Part shown: positions 52,478 through 61,884 of the stretch, piece by piece | Layout of the letters: each line of letters starts with the position of its first letter | How positions within the stretch are numbered: the first letter of the stretch is position 1 | Source of the DNA: Marinomonas vulgaris | GTDB lineage: Bacteria; Pseudomonadota; Gammaproteobacteria; Pseudomonadales; Marinomonadaceae | Assembly (NCBI RefSeq): GCF_018145875.1 | Contig: NZ_JAGSSV010000010.1 | Span: 1 to 64,000 of the forward strand | DNA length: 64,000 nucleotides | Direction of reading: 5' to 3' | Program-made: the position numbers and the translations under genes | The notes under the pieces: model-generated | Told to the model about the DNA's origin: nothing | The model's input: only the letters and a program-made list of their open reading frames with translations | Databases searched by the model: none

Positions 52478-53398
52478 TTAAGCTGTCGTCAGTTCAGTGA
52501 ACCAAGTATTTGACGGTATAAAGAAAGCTTGGCCAGTGGTCGCTTGTGTGTACTGCATCAGGTGATCGGTGTTGCCGTCTTCGTCACCCTTCACCATACT
52601 TTCTAACATGCGATTGAAAATCACCGGTGTTTTGCTGTAACTGGCAAACATCAAGCCTTTTTCAGTCAAAGACGCAAAAGGCATGCTGTGACGAAGAATC
52701 TCTAAAGATTTGCCCTGCTCATCTTTTAGCGAGGTGCGCTTAGTGTGAGCGTGAACGGATTTTTCGCTCGAAGGGTACTCTTCGTTGTCGAACTTGGTTC
52801 GGCCGTAAGTATCTTCTTGAGTTTTCAGGTCTTGTTGTTCCCATTTAGCCAAATCATGTACAAAACGCATCAGGTTGAAATAAGACCCTTGGATAAAGCG
52901 TTCGTCTTCTTCGCCGACTAAGGCCACCGCTTTACGCTGTTCTCCTTCTGGGTTTTCAGTGCCATCCACAAAGCCCGTTAGGTCGCGGTTATCTAAGTAT
53001 TTGAAGCCACTGACTTCTTCGACCAAGATAGCGTATTGGCTCAGTGTAGAATATAAGGCTTCGCCAAGTAGATAAGTTACATCACGTCGAGACGATCTTA
53101 AATGCAACACCATGTCCACGTCCGTTGAAGGGATTTGTATGTCTTTGCCCTCTATGGTCGGGAAGGGGGACAAATACTGAGGGCGCTGTGTGTCTAGCTC
53201 ATCCCAAATTAGATGACTAAAACCAATGGCCGCATGCAAGTGGGCGTCGGCATAGTCCTGTTGATATTGCTCAACCACAGAGGGCAAGCTTGCGAGTGTG
53301 GTCTTCAGCGCAGAAAGGTCAGAGCGATCAAGGTTAAGAGTGATAAACAGCGCATCGCTGGAGGCTTCTGCAATGATGCCGGATTGATAAGGGGTCAT
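52478..53398 (-). CDS. Dyp-type (dye-decolorising) heme peroxidase
   Basis: 306 residues, related to E. coli YfeX. The GxxDG motif is present in TGFVDGTENPEG (distal Asp ~150). A probable proximal heme-ligand His lies in SVHAHTKRTSL (~225), and LRHSMPFASLTEKGLMFASYSKTP is the family's C-terminal signature. It oxidises substrates with hydrogen peroxide; the natural substrate is unknown, and no encapsulin gene is nearby. No signal peptide, so it is probably cytoplasmic. AGGA lies 9 nt before the ATG. It sits 45 nt downstream of batD and may be read through from it. Confidence 0.92.
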   Translation of the reverse strand: MTPYQSGIIAEASSDALFITLNLDRSDLSALKTTLASLPSVVEQYQQDYADAHLHAAIGFSHLIWDELDTQRPQYLSPFPTIEGKDIQIPSTDVDMVLHLRSSRRDVTYLLGEALYSTLSQYAILVEEVSGFKYLDNRDLTGFVDGTENPEGEQRKAVALVGEEDERFIQGSYFNLMRFVHDLAKWEQQDLKTQEDTYGRTKFDNEEYPSSEKSVHAHTKRTSLKDEQGKSLEILRHSMPFASLTEKGLMFASYSKTPVIFNRMLESMVKGDEDGNTDHLMQYTQATTGQAFFIPSNTWFTELTTA

Positions 53399-53443
53399 TA
53401 TGATGATCCTTCTGACAATGTGTAAGTGGGAAACACCCCAACT

Positions 53444-55288
53444 CTAAAAGTTAGGGTACAGTGTTTTGAGTTGACTCGCCTGCGAGGGCTTAGCGTAGCC
53501 GCTGGTGTATTCTTCAAGCGCATCGGCCAAAGGCTCGCCTTGCCATTCATTGCTTGGGTTACTGGAATACATCATTAATTCGGCTTCCATTAAGAGTTGA
53601 GTCACTTGAACGCTGGTTAGCCGTTTTATGTCGTCTACGCTGCGGATTTCGTTGTCCCCCCAGCGGTGTCTAGCCCATTCTAGAAGGCTAGGTCGTAAAG
53701 AGGATAAATCATTCTGGCGACAACAGCTTATTAAGGCGTCAAATGCGCTGAATTCATCCACGGTATTGAGCGCGGCAAACTCTTGAAGTGTCGGTACATT
53801 AAGTTCAGCTTCCGGCGAGGGCTGGCGTTTTTTGAGCCAGATCCAAACCCAAAGAGCCAGCATAACCGTTGTCAGCACAAGTAATCCGGCAATTAAATAG
53901 GATCGCACAGAAAAAGAGGTGTCGCCTTGTTCTGTGTTGATTGGAAATGCGTCGTTATCTGGTGCGTTTCTCCTCGCTGATTCTGTTCCTGTCTGTGCTG
54001 TTGTTGCGCTAGACGGTGACGGTTTTTTGGCTAAAGAGATAGGCGCAACAGATCGTGTTTGAGCGGGTAAAGGGTCACTGATTGGTGTTTTTGTAGGATT
54101 GCTGGCCGTAGGCAGCGGTGCAATGTTGATGGTCGGCGTCGTGGCAATAACCGTTTGCAAGGCTCTTTGTTCGGTATCCCAATAGTTAATAGTGATATCA
54201 GGTAAGGTCAAAGGGCCTTCTTGGGTCGGAACCACCTCAATCACAATAAGCTGACGACCCACAACGCCATCGGCGCTTTTCTGAGTGTCGAATTCAGGGT
54301 TTTTAGGGTAAAGCTTATAGGCGCGGGTGCTGTTGAAATCGATCGGCGGAATTTGCTCTGGTAGCGCGCCTTTTGCCTGTACTTCAATAGTCCAAATTAG
54401 AGTGTCTCCTACTCGTGGAGAGTCGTTGGTTTTATCTAATGCCGTTGAGATTTTAACGCCTTGGCTGGGCAGCCAGGCTGTGCCTGAATAACTTGCTGGA
54501 ATTGGCAATACCTGAATGTTCAAAGGCTCGCTTTGAACCTTGATCATGCGTCTGCCAGTGGATGTATTCACCATGGCTTGAATGCTCTGGGGCGGCAAGG
54601 TCAACAAACCACTGCGTTGTGGAAAGGCTAAGTATTCCCGAGTAATCACCTGATATTGGGTGCCATTAACGGTTTGATAATTCATTTGATCATCGCTTAA
54701 TCGCTCGACCACTAAATCTGGGTGCTCTGGCACAGAACGGTTGGCGTTTTGTAAGGCAACTGAGGTGAAAAGTTGTACGCTGATAATGGTTTCTTGCTGC
54801 AAATACGGCTCGATCTCAGACACATCGGTCTTGATCATTACAGGTGGGTTGCCATTGGCATCCAACAGTTGAGGAGAGTTCTTGATTACCAAGCGAATCG
54901 GTTCAGAGGCGTGATCGCCGATCTTGATTGGAGGGATTTCAAAGGTGCCAACAGATTTCGGCATCAAGCTGACGACCCAAAAATTCAGTGCCGTTGTCGT
55001 GCCTAAATTAAAGCTAAATTGGCTGTTTTGGCTTTTGCCTAAAATCGTGAAGTCTCGCTCTAATGGCGATAAATCAGGGCCGTTTCCAGTATCTGAAAAA
55101 TCGGCCCTTAAGGTGAGCTGAACCACTTCATTTTCAACGGACACCGTTTTATTCAGCGATGCGCTGACAGTGTCAGCAAAAAGAGCATTGGAAAACAACA
55201 GACAAAGCAGAAGCATCACCGATGCCAAATAGACTCGATAGCGCGCGTCGTTGGCCTTGAAGGACGGTAAGTCGTGCTTTATTACCAT
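53444..55288 (-). CDS. batD: BatD-family protein
   Basis: 614 residues. Signal peptide (LASVMLLLCLLFSNALFA at ~20-38), then periplasmic beta-rich repeats typical of BatD (VSVENEVVQLTL, GTFEIPPIKIGDH, REYLAFPQRSGLLTLPP). A Ser/Thr/Pro-rich linker and a membrane helix follow (SYLIAGLLVLTTVMLALWVWIW, ~465-487), with a cytoplasmic tail. BatD is a partner of the BatA/BatB VWA proteins in a MoxR-linked envelope system whose exact role is unclear. Its start overlaps the batB end by 7 nt. Confidence 0.86.
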   Translation of the reverse strand: MVIKHDLPSFKANDARYRVYLASVMLLLCLLFSNALFADTVSASLNKTVSVENEVVQLTLRADFSDTGNGPDLSPLERDFTILGKSQNSQFSFNLGTTTALNFWVVSLMPKSVGTFEIPPIKIGDHASEPIRLVIKNSPQLLDANGNPPVMIKTDVSEIEPYLQQETIISVQLFTSVALQNANRSVPEHPDLVVERLSDDQMNYQTVNGTQYQVITREYLAFPQRSGLLTLPPQSIQAMVNTSTGRRMIKVQSEPLNIQVLPIPASYSGTAWLPSQGVKISTALDKTNDSPRVGDTLIWTIEVQAKGALPEQIPPIDFNSTRAYKLYPKNPEFDTQKSADGVVGRQLIVIEVVPTQEGPLTLPDITINYWDTEQRALQTVIATTPTINIAPLPTASNPTKTPISDPLPAQTRSVAPISLAKKPSPSSATTAQTGTESARRNAPDNDAFPINTEQGDTSFSVRSYLIAGLLVLTTVMLALWVWIWLKKRQPSPEAELNVPTLQEFAALNTVDEFSAFDALISCCRQNDLSSLRPSLLEWARHRWGDNEIRSVDDIKRLTSVQVTQLLMEAELMMYSSNPSNEWQGEPLADALEEYTSGYAKPSQASQLKTLYPNF

Positions 55289-57039
55289 GGGTCTTGCTTA
55301 TCCTCTTGAGTGAATTGCTGTTCGTTGCGTCGTTCTTGATGTAAGTACCAGAGCTTACGTTGCAGTAATAACCCAGGGTCGTCTTGAATTTGTCGTAGCC
55401 ATTGATCAAGTGCCTGCTGTTCTTCTTGATTTAGCGGCGTGTTCTGATCGAGTGGCGTGTCCTTAGCATCCTCTTGCTTATTATCCTCAGGTGTTTTGTT
55501 TTTGTCTTGTTTTTCAGGCGTTTTATTGTCATTTTTTTCGTCAGACGGTGGGTTCTGAGTGTTTTTATTTTCAGTATCGGAGTCCGAATTTTGCTCTTTG
55601 TTGTCAGGATTTGAATTATCTTGGGAATCCTGTTGCTCTGATTCTTGGTTTTGCTCTTGCTCTTGCTCTTGCTCTTGTTGCTGTTGCTGCTGAGCTTGTT
55701 GTTTCACGTACTCTAGATTTTCTCGGGCGGCGTCTAAATCTGGGTCTTGTTCTAAAGCCGTTTCATAGGCCTCAATGGCGCCTTGAAGGTCACCAGACAA
55801 AGCAAGGGCATTGCCTAAATTGTAGTTTTCGGCGGCGCTTCGCTGGTCTAGTGACGTTAGGGTTTGAATGGTTGAATCGTAGTTTTCCAGCGCATAAGAC
55901 GACGCCGCCTTCCATTTTGGCTGTTCAAAATAGCGGTCTGCCGTTGCCCAATCGCCTTGGTCGACCGCTTGTTGGCCTTTTTGATCGGGGGTGAGAAACC
56001 ACTCTAGCGGTGACGCTTGCAGTGAATCAAGGGGCAAAAAGCCCACACTGAGCAGCAACGCAAACACAGCACCACGACGAAATTGAAACGCTAGCCAAAT
56101 CAATAAGGGCAAGGCAAACCAGTGACCTTGTTCCACCCAGTGAATGCTTTTGTTTCGTGCTTGTTGCGTTTGCTCATTGCTGAGCGTATTGCGAGTGATG
56201 ACGGACAGATCTTGCGGTGAGAGTCGTCCTCGATAAAAGCGACCGCCCACTTTCTCCGTAAAGGCACTGAGTTCTGAAATGGGGGTGGAAGCGACAATGT
56301 TTTTGCCGTTACGTTTGAGAATCTGCCCGTCCGGTAGCTGTATTACTGCTCCTGCTTGAGTACCAATTGCCACGAGGTCTAGAGTGATTGCGTAATCGGC
56401 TAAGCGCTTAGGGATCTCGACTCGGTCTTTATCAGTTATCTCATCGGTTAAAATAATCAGGTGTAATGCTTGTTGTTTATCTTTGTGTAAGGATAAAGCC
56501 GTCTCGATGCCGCTGGTTAAGTTACTGCCGTAGGTGGGCATAATGATCGGATCGAGCGCCAATAAAAAATGGGTGATGGTTTCCCTGTCTTGACTAAAAG
56601 GGCTGATCACAAACCCTTCTCCCGCGAACGCCACGAGTGCCATTTCGCCATCTTTGTTCTGCGCCAAAATATCGCGAATGGTTTGCTTCAGTTGAGTTTG
56701 GCGATTAGGCGTAATGTCAGTGGCGTACATGGACAGCGACTGATCAACCACCAGTACGGTCTTTTGAGTACTTTCAAACATGGTAGTGGGAGCTTTTGTC
56801 CAGCTGATCCCCGCCAGACCAATCCAACATAAAGAAACGCAAATCAATCCTAACCACCTCACCACACGAGGCGAAGAGGATTTGTACACCAGATGCGGCA
56901 TCAAATGATCATCGATGAGATGTTTCAAAGGGCGCTGACCGTCACTGTGGCGGATAAAATACAAGCTTACTACCCAAGTGATGGGCAGGCACAATAGCCA
57001 AAAAGGGCGTTCAAAATGAATCAAATCAAAGAGCGTCAT
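55282..57039 (-). CDS. batB: BatB-like VWA and TPR membrane protein
   Basis: 585 residues. N-terminal membrane helices are followed by a von Willebrand A domain with the metal site DQSLSM (~99-104), then another membrane segment (~310-345) and TPR units (AAENYNLGNALALSGDLQGAIEAYE). The low-complexity tail (~455-550) is rich in Gln, Glu, Asn, Asp and Lys. The VWA plus TPR content corresponds to BatB fused with BatC-like TPRs. It overlaps batA by 4 nt (ATGA) and batD by 7 nt. A short hexanucleotide repeat in the tail could be prone to length change. Confidence 0.87.
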   Translation of the reverse strand: MTLFDLIHFERPFWLLCLPITWVVSLYFIRHSDGQRPLKHLIDDHLMPHLVYKSSSPRVVRWLGLICVSLCWIGLAGISWTKAPTTMFESTQKTVLVVDQSLSMYATDITPNRQTQLKQTIRDILAQNKDGEMALVAFAGEGFVISPFSQDRETITHFLLALDPIIMPTYGSNLTSGIETALSLHKDKQQALHLIILTDEITDKDRVEIPKRLADYAITLDLVAIGTQAGAVIQLPDGQILKRNGKNIVASTPISELSAFTEKVGGRFYRGRLSPQDLSVITRNTLSNEQTQQARNKSIHWVEQGHWFALPLLIWLAFQFRRGAVFALLLSVGFLPLDSLQASPLEWFLTPDQKGQQAVDQGDWATADRYFEQPKWKAASSYALENYDSTIQTLTSLDQRSAAENYNLGNALALSGDLQGAIEAYETALEQDPDLDAARENLEYVKQQAQQQQQQEQEQEQEQNQESEQQDSQDNSNPDNKEQNSDSDTENKNTQNPPSDEKNDNKTPEKQDKNKTPEDNKQEDAKDTPLDQNTPLNQEEQQALDQWLRQIQDDPGLLLQRKLWYLHQERRNEQQFTQEDKQDPW

Positions 57040-58034
57040 TGATGTTTGCCTCTTTGCCAGTTAATCGGCTTGCTGATTAGCGCAGACAGGGCAACGAACA
57101 GCAAGGCAGCCAAACCAAGCCAATGAAACAAACTGGTTAAAGGACGTTGCCAAACGTCTTCTGTCGGCGTTGGTTCTAAGGCGTCCAGTGTTTGATATAT
57201 TGCCTGAAGGTCTTCTGTACTTTTGGCGCGGAAATATTCGCCGCCGGTTTGAGCAGCGATGTTACGCAACAAGGTTTCGTCTAGGTCGCTGGAAGGGTTT
57301 ACCACTTTGGCGCCAAAAAAACTTTGCACCACCATGCTCTCAGCACCCATGCCGATGGTGTGTATGCGTACATTTTGCGCTTGAGCGAAAGCGGCGGCCT
57401 GCTCAGGTTGCACGCGGCCTGCGGTGTTGGCTCCGTCTGTCATTAATATCAATACTTTTTTATCGGAGGGTTTGTCTTCCAAGCGCTTTATGCCTAATCC
57501 GATGGCATCGCCAATGGCCGTTTGTTCGCCAGCGAAGCCAATTTGCGCTTCTTGAACTAATTGATTGATGGTGTCGGTATCAAAACTCAGCGGCGCTTGT
57601 AAATAGGCTTTGGTACCAAAAACGATAATGCCTACTCGGTCGCCGCGTCGCGCCTGAATGAAGTCGGCCAGCACGGATTTCGCTGTATCGAGGCGATTTG
57701 CGGGTTGATCATTCAGCACCATGTCGGACACCTGCATACTGCCGGATAAATCCAAGGCGATTAGTAGATCCCGACCGGACGGCGTTACCTTGGTCGGCTC
57801 GCCAAGCCAGATCGGTTGAGCGATGGCCAATATCAATAGCACCCAAGCGACGAATAAACAGATGGCTTGATTTGGCGGTCGCTTGGTGGTGATGGCCTTG
57901 TCTTGATATTGCATCAGTTGTGCGGTGCTGTTCCACCAAAGAGCGTCTTCTTTTGGGGTTGCCTTGGGCAAAAAACGCATTAATAAAGGCAACGGCAAGA
58001 GGAGTAAGCACCATGGCCAAGTCAATTCAAGCAT
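57036..58034 (-). CDS. batA: BatA-like VWA-domain membrane protein
   Basis: 332 residues. Two N-terminal membrane helices (~3-20, ~60-77) flank the family's short loop. A VWA domain with a complete MIDAS motif (DLSGSM ~94-99, TDGANT ~199) follows, and a C-terminal helix (LGLAALLFVALSALI) closes the protein. It overlaps the DUF4381 gene by 8 nt upstream and batB by 4 nt, a tightly coupled layout. Confidence 0.9.
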   Translation of the reverse strand: MLELTWPWCLLLLPLPLLMRFLPKATPKEDALWWNSTAQLMQYQDKAITTKRPPNQAICLFVAWVLLILAIAQPIWLGEPTKVTPSGRDLLIALDLSGSMQVSDMVLNDQPANRLDTAKSVLADFIQARRGDRVGIIVFGTKAYLQAPLSFDTDTINQLVQEAQIGFAGEQTAIGDAIGLGIKRLEDKPSDKKVLILMTDGANTAGRVQPEQAAAFAQAQNVRIHTIGMGAESMVVQSFFGAKVVNPSSDLDETLLRNIAAQTGGEYFRAKSTEDLQAIYQTLDALEPTPTEDVWQRPLTSLFHWLGLAALLFVALSALISKPINWQRGKHQ

Positions 58035-58506
58035 GGTGTTTCCTTATCCAAAACAGGGTGACGGCAATCATGTCGGCGCGTTGTTGCTCGTTGAGCTCTA
58101 TCACTGGTCGATAAGGCCCATCGATAAACCCAGCGCCAAGAGAAGAAAAGCGTTTTTTGCCGGGTAGTTGCTCGTCGAGTTGGGCAAACAGTTGGGCGCT
58201 GGGCAATGATACGAGGTGCTGCTTTCCTTCGCTGACTAGGCAACGTCGAACCATTTCGTGACACAGTAAGAGGCTCTCTTTGTCGCTCAGCTCGGCTATG
58301 CTTTGTGTAATGGCCTGACACGCTTCTCGTCGATAGGTACGTTTTTGATGACGTTTATAATAAAAAGCACCAAGCGCCGTGATGGCGATAAGTAAGGCAG
58401 CGACCAGCAACCAAGTCCACCACACAGGAGGCCACATGGGGATGTTATCGGGCAGTAAATACGCTTTATTCGGCAATTCAAGAGGCGGCGTTGGGGTGTT
58501 TTCCAT
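58027..58506 (-). CDS. DUF4381-family membrane protein
   Basis: 159 residues with one membrane helix (PVWWTWLLVAALLIAITALGAFYY, ~28-50) and a cytoplasmic helical domain containing ITQSIAELSDKESLLLCHEMVRRCL. The family is found almost only between the DUF58 and batA genes of MoxR operons, and its function is unknown. Its ATG shares one base with the DUF58 stop (TAATG). Confidence 0.85.
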   Translation of the reverse strand: MENTPTPPLELPNKAYLLPDNIPMWPPVWWTWLLVAALLIAITALGAFYYKRHQKRTYRREACQAITQSIAELSDKESLLLCHEMVRRCLVSEGKQHLVSLPSAQLFAQLDEQLPGKKRFSSLGAGFIDGPYRPVIELNEQQRADMIAVTLFWIRKHHA

Positions 58507-59414
58507 TAACGTAATGCTCCTTTTGCCAATAAGGTGCGAGCAATCTTTTCCGGCGATTCGTTTAAATCAAACACATAATGCTCAATGCCCAAGAGAGACA
58601 GGCGATGTTTGAATCTGGCATTGCTGGCAAAAAAGTCTGCCTTGGCCTGTTGAATACCTGATTCAGTCACTGAGATACGCTGAATGCCAAAGCCGCTGGT
58701 CATTTGGTAGTGTCCGGCGGGTAAATTAAAGGCGTGGCTGTCGATGATTTGTACCCAGTGAACGCGGTTGTGTTTGGCCAGTTGCCACAAGGCAGCTTCT
58801 TCTTTGTCGTCCCAATATTGTTTGTCCGTCAAGATGATCACATCTTTATTGTGAGCGTGATGAATCAAGGGGCTGCCTGTCCAAATACTGTCGGCAGTGT
58901 ATTTGTCTGCCCTATGGCTCAAAGCCGTGGCGTTTTTGAGTTGTGCTAGCAGCACAGACAACGATTGTGTGTTACCGCTGGTCTGATGCTGAGCACCGTA
59001 GGTTAGGCGGTAAGACAAAGCATCGCCTTGTTGCTTGGATCGCCACGCGATCAGCCCTGCTAGTTGAGCGAATCGTGTTGAAATAAAGGTGTGTTTTGTG
59101 CCGAAGTAAGCGCTAGGAGAAAGGTCCATGAGCAAAAGTCGCTGGTGGTCATTTTCTTGCGCGTACAAACGGGTATGAGCTTGGCCGGTGCGAGCCGTAA
59201 CACGCCAGTCGATATGGCGTAAATCGTCGCTAGCTTGATAGGAGCGCAGTTCGAGCATTTCCATGCCGTGGCCTTTTTGTCGGGACCGACGTTCTCCTGT
59301 GGTTGCAGCAAATCGCATGGCTTTGGGCGCTCGACCAAGGTGCTTTGCATAATGAGCGAGCAAAGCAAAATGCGTGTCGTCCAGTTCGGGGGAAGGGGCT
59401 AATAATGGGTTCAT
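58506..59414 (-). CDS. DUF58-family protein
   Basis: 302 residues with the DUF58 core: GMEMLELRSYQASDDLRHIDWRVTARTG (~50-78), where the family has R-x-Y-x-x-G-D-D-x-R-x-I-D-W. The usual Gly is Ala here. The C-terminal half has a VWA-like pattern (LLLMDLSPSAYFGT, DVIILTDKQYW). DUF58 proteins work with MoxR ATPases and Bat VWA proteins, but the biochemical role is unproven. It lies 25 nt after moxR. Confidence 0.88.
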   Translation of the reverse strand: MNPLLAPSPELDDTHFALLAHYAKHLGRAPKAMRFAATTGERRSRQKGHGMEMLELRSYQASDDLRHIDWRVTARTGQAHTRLYAQENDHQRLLLMDLSPSAYFGTKHTFISTRFAQLAGLIAWRSKQQGDALSYRLTYGAQHQTSGNTQSLSVLLAQLKNATALSHRADKYTADSIWTGSPLIHHAHNKDVIILTDKQYWDDKEEAALWQLAKHNRVHWVQIIDSHAFNLPAGHYQMTSGFGIQRISVTESGIQQAKADFFASNARFKHRLSLLGIEHYVFDLNESPEKIARTLLAKGALR

Positions 59415-59439
59415 AGGCCAATCATCGACTCAATGACCC

Positions 59440-60408
59440 TCACAGCGCAGGCACGTGACTGATGAGTCTTTTTAACAAGTCATCCACGGACAAGCCCGCC
59501 GCTTGTGCTTCAAAACTGATGATCACTCGATGGCGCAACACGGGCAAAGCAATCTGGCGCACATCGTCTGGGGTGACAAAATCACGACCATGAAGTAACG
59601 CATTGGCGCGGGCGCAACGGTCTAACGCCAATGTACCGCGTGGGCTGGCGCCGTAGTCGATTAGGTTGGTGCCCTTGCCGGCGTCGCCAAGGTACAACTC
59701 CGGCTGCCGTGTCGCCATAATGAGTTGCACTATGTATTGCTCCACGCTTTCTGACATGTACAAAGACAAGGCTTTTTGTTGCAGTGCGAGTACATCCGCT
59801 GGGGTGCAAATGGGTTGCGATGGCGTGGAGGTGGTTTTGTGTAAATCTTGTTGTCTCACTAAACGCAGCACTTCTAACTCGCTGGCCGCGCTTGGGTAGC
59901 CCAGGTTGATTTTCATCATGAAGCGATCTAACTGCGCTTCTGGCAAAGGGTAGGTGCCTTCTTGCTCGATGGGGTTTTGTGTGGCGATGACAAAAAACAA
60001 TTCGGACAAGGAGTAGCTGTGATTGCCAACGGTGACTTGCCGCTCGCCCATGGCTTCCAGTAACGCCGATTGCACTTTGGCTGGCGCGCGGTTGATTTCG
60101 TCGGCCAGTACAATGTCGTTCATGATGGGGCCAGGAATAAAGCTAAATTGTCCGGTTTCTTGCTGATAAATGTCGGAGCCGGTAACGTCGCCAGGCAGTA
60201 AATCTGGCGTAAATTGAATGCGTTGGAAGCGACTGTCGATAGCGTTCGCTAAGGCTTTAGCTGCGGTAGTTTTGGCAATTCCTGGCGGGCCTTCAAGCAG
60301 AACATGGCCATTGGCGATCAAGGCAACGAGTAATTCGTGGGTTAAATCGGGTTGGCCAAGAACGGCACGGTTTAAGTGGTCTTTTAATTGTTCAATTACA
60401 GCTACCAT
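59440..60408 (-). CDS. MoxR-family AAA+ ATPase
   Basis: 322 residues from the ATG at 60408. An AAA+ core with Walker A LLEGPPGIAKTT (~38-49), Walker B DEINRAPAKVQSALLEAMGE (~103-122) and sensor region IATQNPIEQEGTYPLPEAQLDRF is followed by the MoxR C-terminal domain (GASPRGTLALDRCARANALLHGRDFVTPDDV). It is thought to act as a chaperone for metal-dependent or VWA partner proteins. It heads the leftward Bat operon, and its upstream region is shared with the divergent DUF2835 gene. Confidence 0.94.
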   Translation of the reverse strand: MVAVIEQLKDHLNRAVLGQPDLTHELLVALIANGHVLLEGPPGIAKTTAAKALANAIDSRFQRIQFTPDLLPGDVTGSDIYQQETGQFSFIPGPIMNDIVLADEINRAPAKVQSALLEAMGERQVTVGNHSYSLSELFFVIATQNPIEQEGTYPLPEAQLDRFMMKINLGYPSAASELEVLRLVRQQDLHKTTSTPSQPICTPADVLALQQKALSLYMSESVEQYIVQLIMATRQPELYLGDAGKGTNLIDYGASPRGTLALDRCARANALLHGRDFVTPDDVRQIALPVLRHRVIISFEAQAAGLSVDDLLKRLISHVPAL

Positions 60409-60537
60409 CGAACCTAGGTTCCTTATACTTCTGTCAAAAAAAGTGTCAACGCAATATAATAGCGCCCATATTATCGGATTCAATTCTTTACGCACAGGGT
60501 GTTCTCTGTAAGGGTAATGTAAGCACAGGACGAAAAG

Positions 60538-60759
60538 ATGGCGAAAATTGTATTAAATGTGGCCCTGTCTGCATTGAAGTATGAGGCGATGTACGCTGGG
60601 TTGGCGAAAAACCTAGTGGCCAATAGCTTAGACGGTCGAAAAGTTCAGTTGCCCCTGTCAGCGTTTCAGCGTTTTGTCACCCACCAAGGAATTCACGGTT
60701 TTTTTGAAGTGGAATTTGATGATTCGAATAAACTGATTAGCGTTACAAAAATTAGATAG
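60538..60759 (+). CDS. DUF2835-family protein
   Basis: 73 residues; AGGA lies 8 nt before the ATG. It matches the small DUF2835 family: [47 protein letters not shown], with the conserved F-V-T-H-x-G-I-H-G. Function unknown; probably cytoplasmic. Divergent from moxR and 35 nt before pyrD, with which it is probably co-transcribed. Confidence 0.85.
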   Translation: MAKIVLNVALSALKYEAMYAGLAKNLVANSLDGRKVQLPLSAFQRFVTHQGIHGFFEVEFDDSNKLISVTKIR

Positions 60760-60794
60760 CGCTGTCTAATGTTAACCGCCTAGGAGCTTTATAT

Positions 60795-61835
60795 ATGTAC
60801 CAACTCGCGCGCTCATTGTTGTTTAAATTAGACGCTGAAGTGTCCCATGATCTGTCTTTGGAGCTTCTTGGAGCCAGCAGCCGATTGGGCCTTAAAAAGT
60901 TCCTAGGGGAAATGCCGGCTACCAAACCTGTTGATGTAATGGGGTTGCGTTTCCCTAACGCCGTGGGCTTGGCCGCAGGGCTAGACAAAAACGCCGATGC
61001 GTTCGAAGCGCTGGGTGCGTTGGGTTTTGGCTTTGTGGAAGTCGGGACGGTGACGCCCAAAGGCCAGTCGGGTAACCCAAAACCACGGTTGTTCCGTTTG
61101 CCTGAGCACGAGGCCATTATTAACCGCATGGGGTTCAACAACAAAGGCGTAGAGCACATGGTGTCACGCATCAAACAGCACCGTTACCCGGGCATTTTGG
61201 GCGTGAATATTGGTAAGAATTTGACCACATCGGTGGAAGACGCCGCCGCGGATTATTTGGCTTGTTTGACTCAAGTGATTCCTTATGCGGATTACATTAC
61301 CGCCAACATCAGTTCGCCAAATACTCCAGGGTTACGCAGTTTGCAATTTGGCGACAGCTTGGCGCAGTTGATTGCGCCGTTAAGCGAAGCCCGAGATCGT
61401 TACGAAGCCGAGCACGGTAAACGCGTGCCTTTGGCGGTGAAAATCGCCCCAGACATGACAGACGATGAAATCAAAATGGTCGCCGACACCTTGGTTGCTC
61501 AAGGTGTCGATGGCATTATCGCCACCAATACCACTTTATCTCGCGAGGCCGTAGTTGGTCATGCGTTTGAAAAAGAAGCCGGCGGATTGAGCGGTGCGCC
61601 GGTGCGCGATGCCTCTACTCATGTGGTGCGAGTATTGGCGGAGCATTTAAAAGACACCTTGCCGATCATTGGTGTGGGTGGTATTTCAAGCGGTGCCGAT
61701 GCGGTTGAAAAACTGCAAGCGGGCGCACGCTTGGTACAAATTTATTCCGGCTTTATTTACCACGGCCCAGAATTGATCAAAGAAGCCATTGCGACCACAG
61801 ACGCCTATTATCGTGAACGAGAGTTAGGCTTGTAG
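60795..61835 (+). CDS. pyrD: Dihydroorotate dehydrogenase (quinone), class 2
   Basis: 346 residues. It oxidises dihydroorotate to orotate in pyrimidine synthesis, passing electrons to quinone at the inner membrane. The N-terminal amphipathic helix that marks class 2 enzymes is [25 protein letters not shown] and substrate motifs: [41 protein letters not shown] and [33 protein letters not shown] lies upstream of the ATG. rlmL follows 49 nt later. Confidence 0.96.
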   Translation: MYQLARSLLFKLDAEVSHDLSLELLGASSRLGLKKFLGEMPATKPVDVMGLRFPNAVGLAAGLDKNADAFEALGALGFGFVEVGTVTPKGQSGNPKPRLFRLPEHEAIINRMGFNNKGVEHMVSRIKQHRYPGILGVNIGKNLTTSVEDAAADYLACLTQVIPYADYITANISSPNTPGLRSLQFGDSLAQLIAPLSEARDRYEAEHGKRVPLAVKIAPDMTDDEIKMVADTLVAQGVDGIIATNTTLSREAVVGHAFEKEAGGLSGAPVRDASTHVVRVLAEHLKDTLPIIGVGGISSGADAVEKLQAGARLVQIYSGFIYHGPELIKEAIATTDAYYRERELGL

Positions 61836-61884
61836 GTTGACCTTGCACGACACATTCACAGACATTAAAAAAAGTACTTTCATA

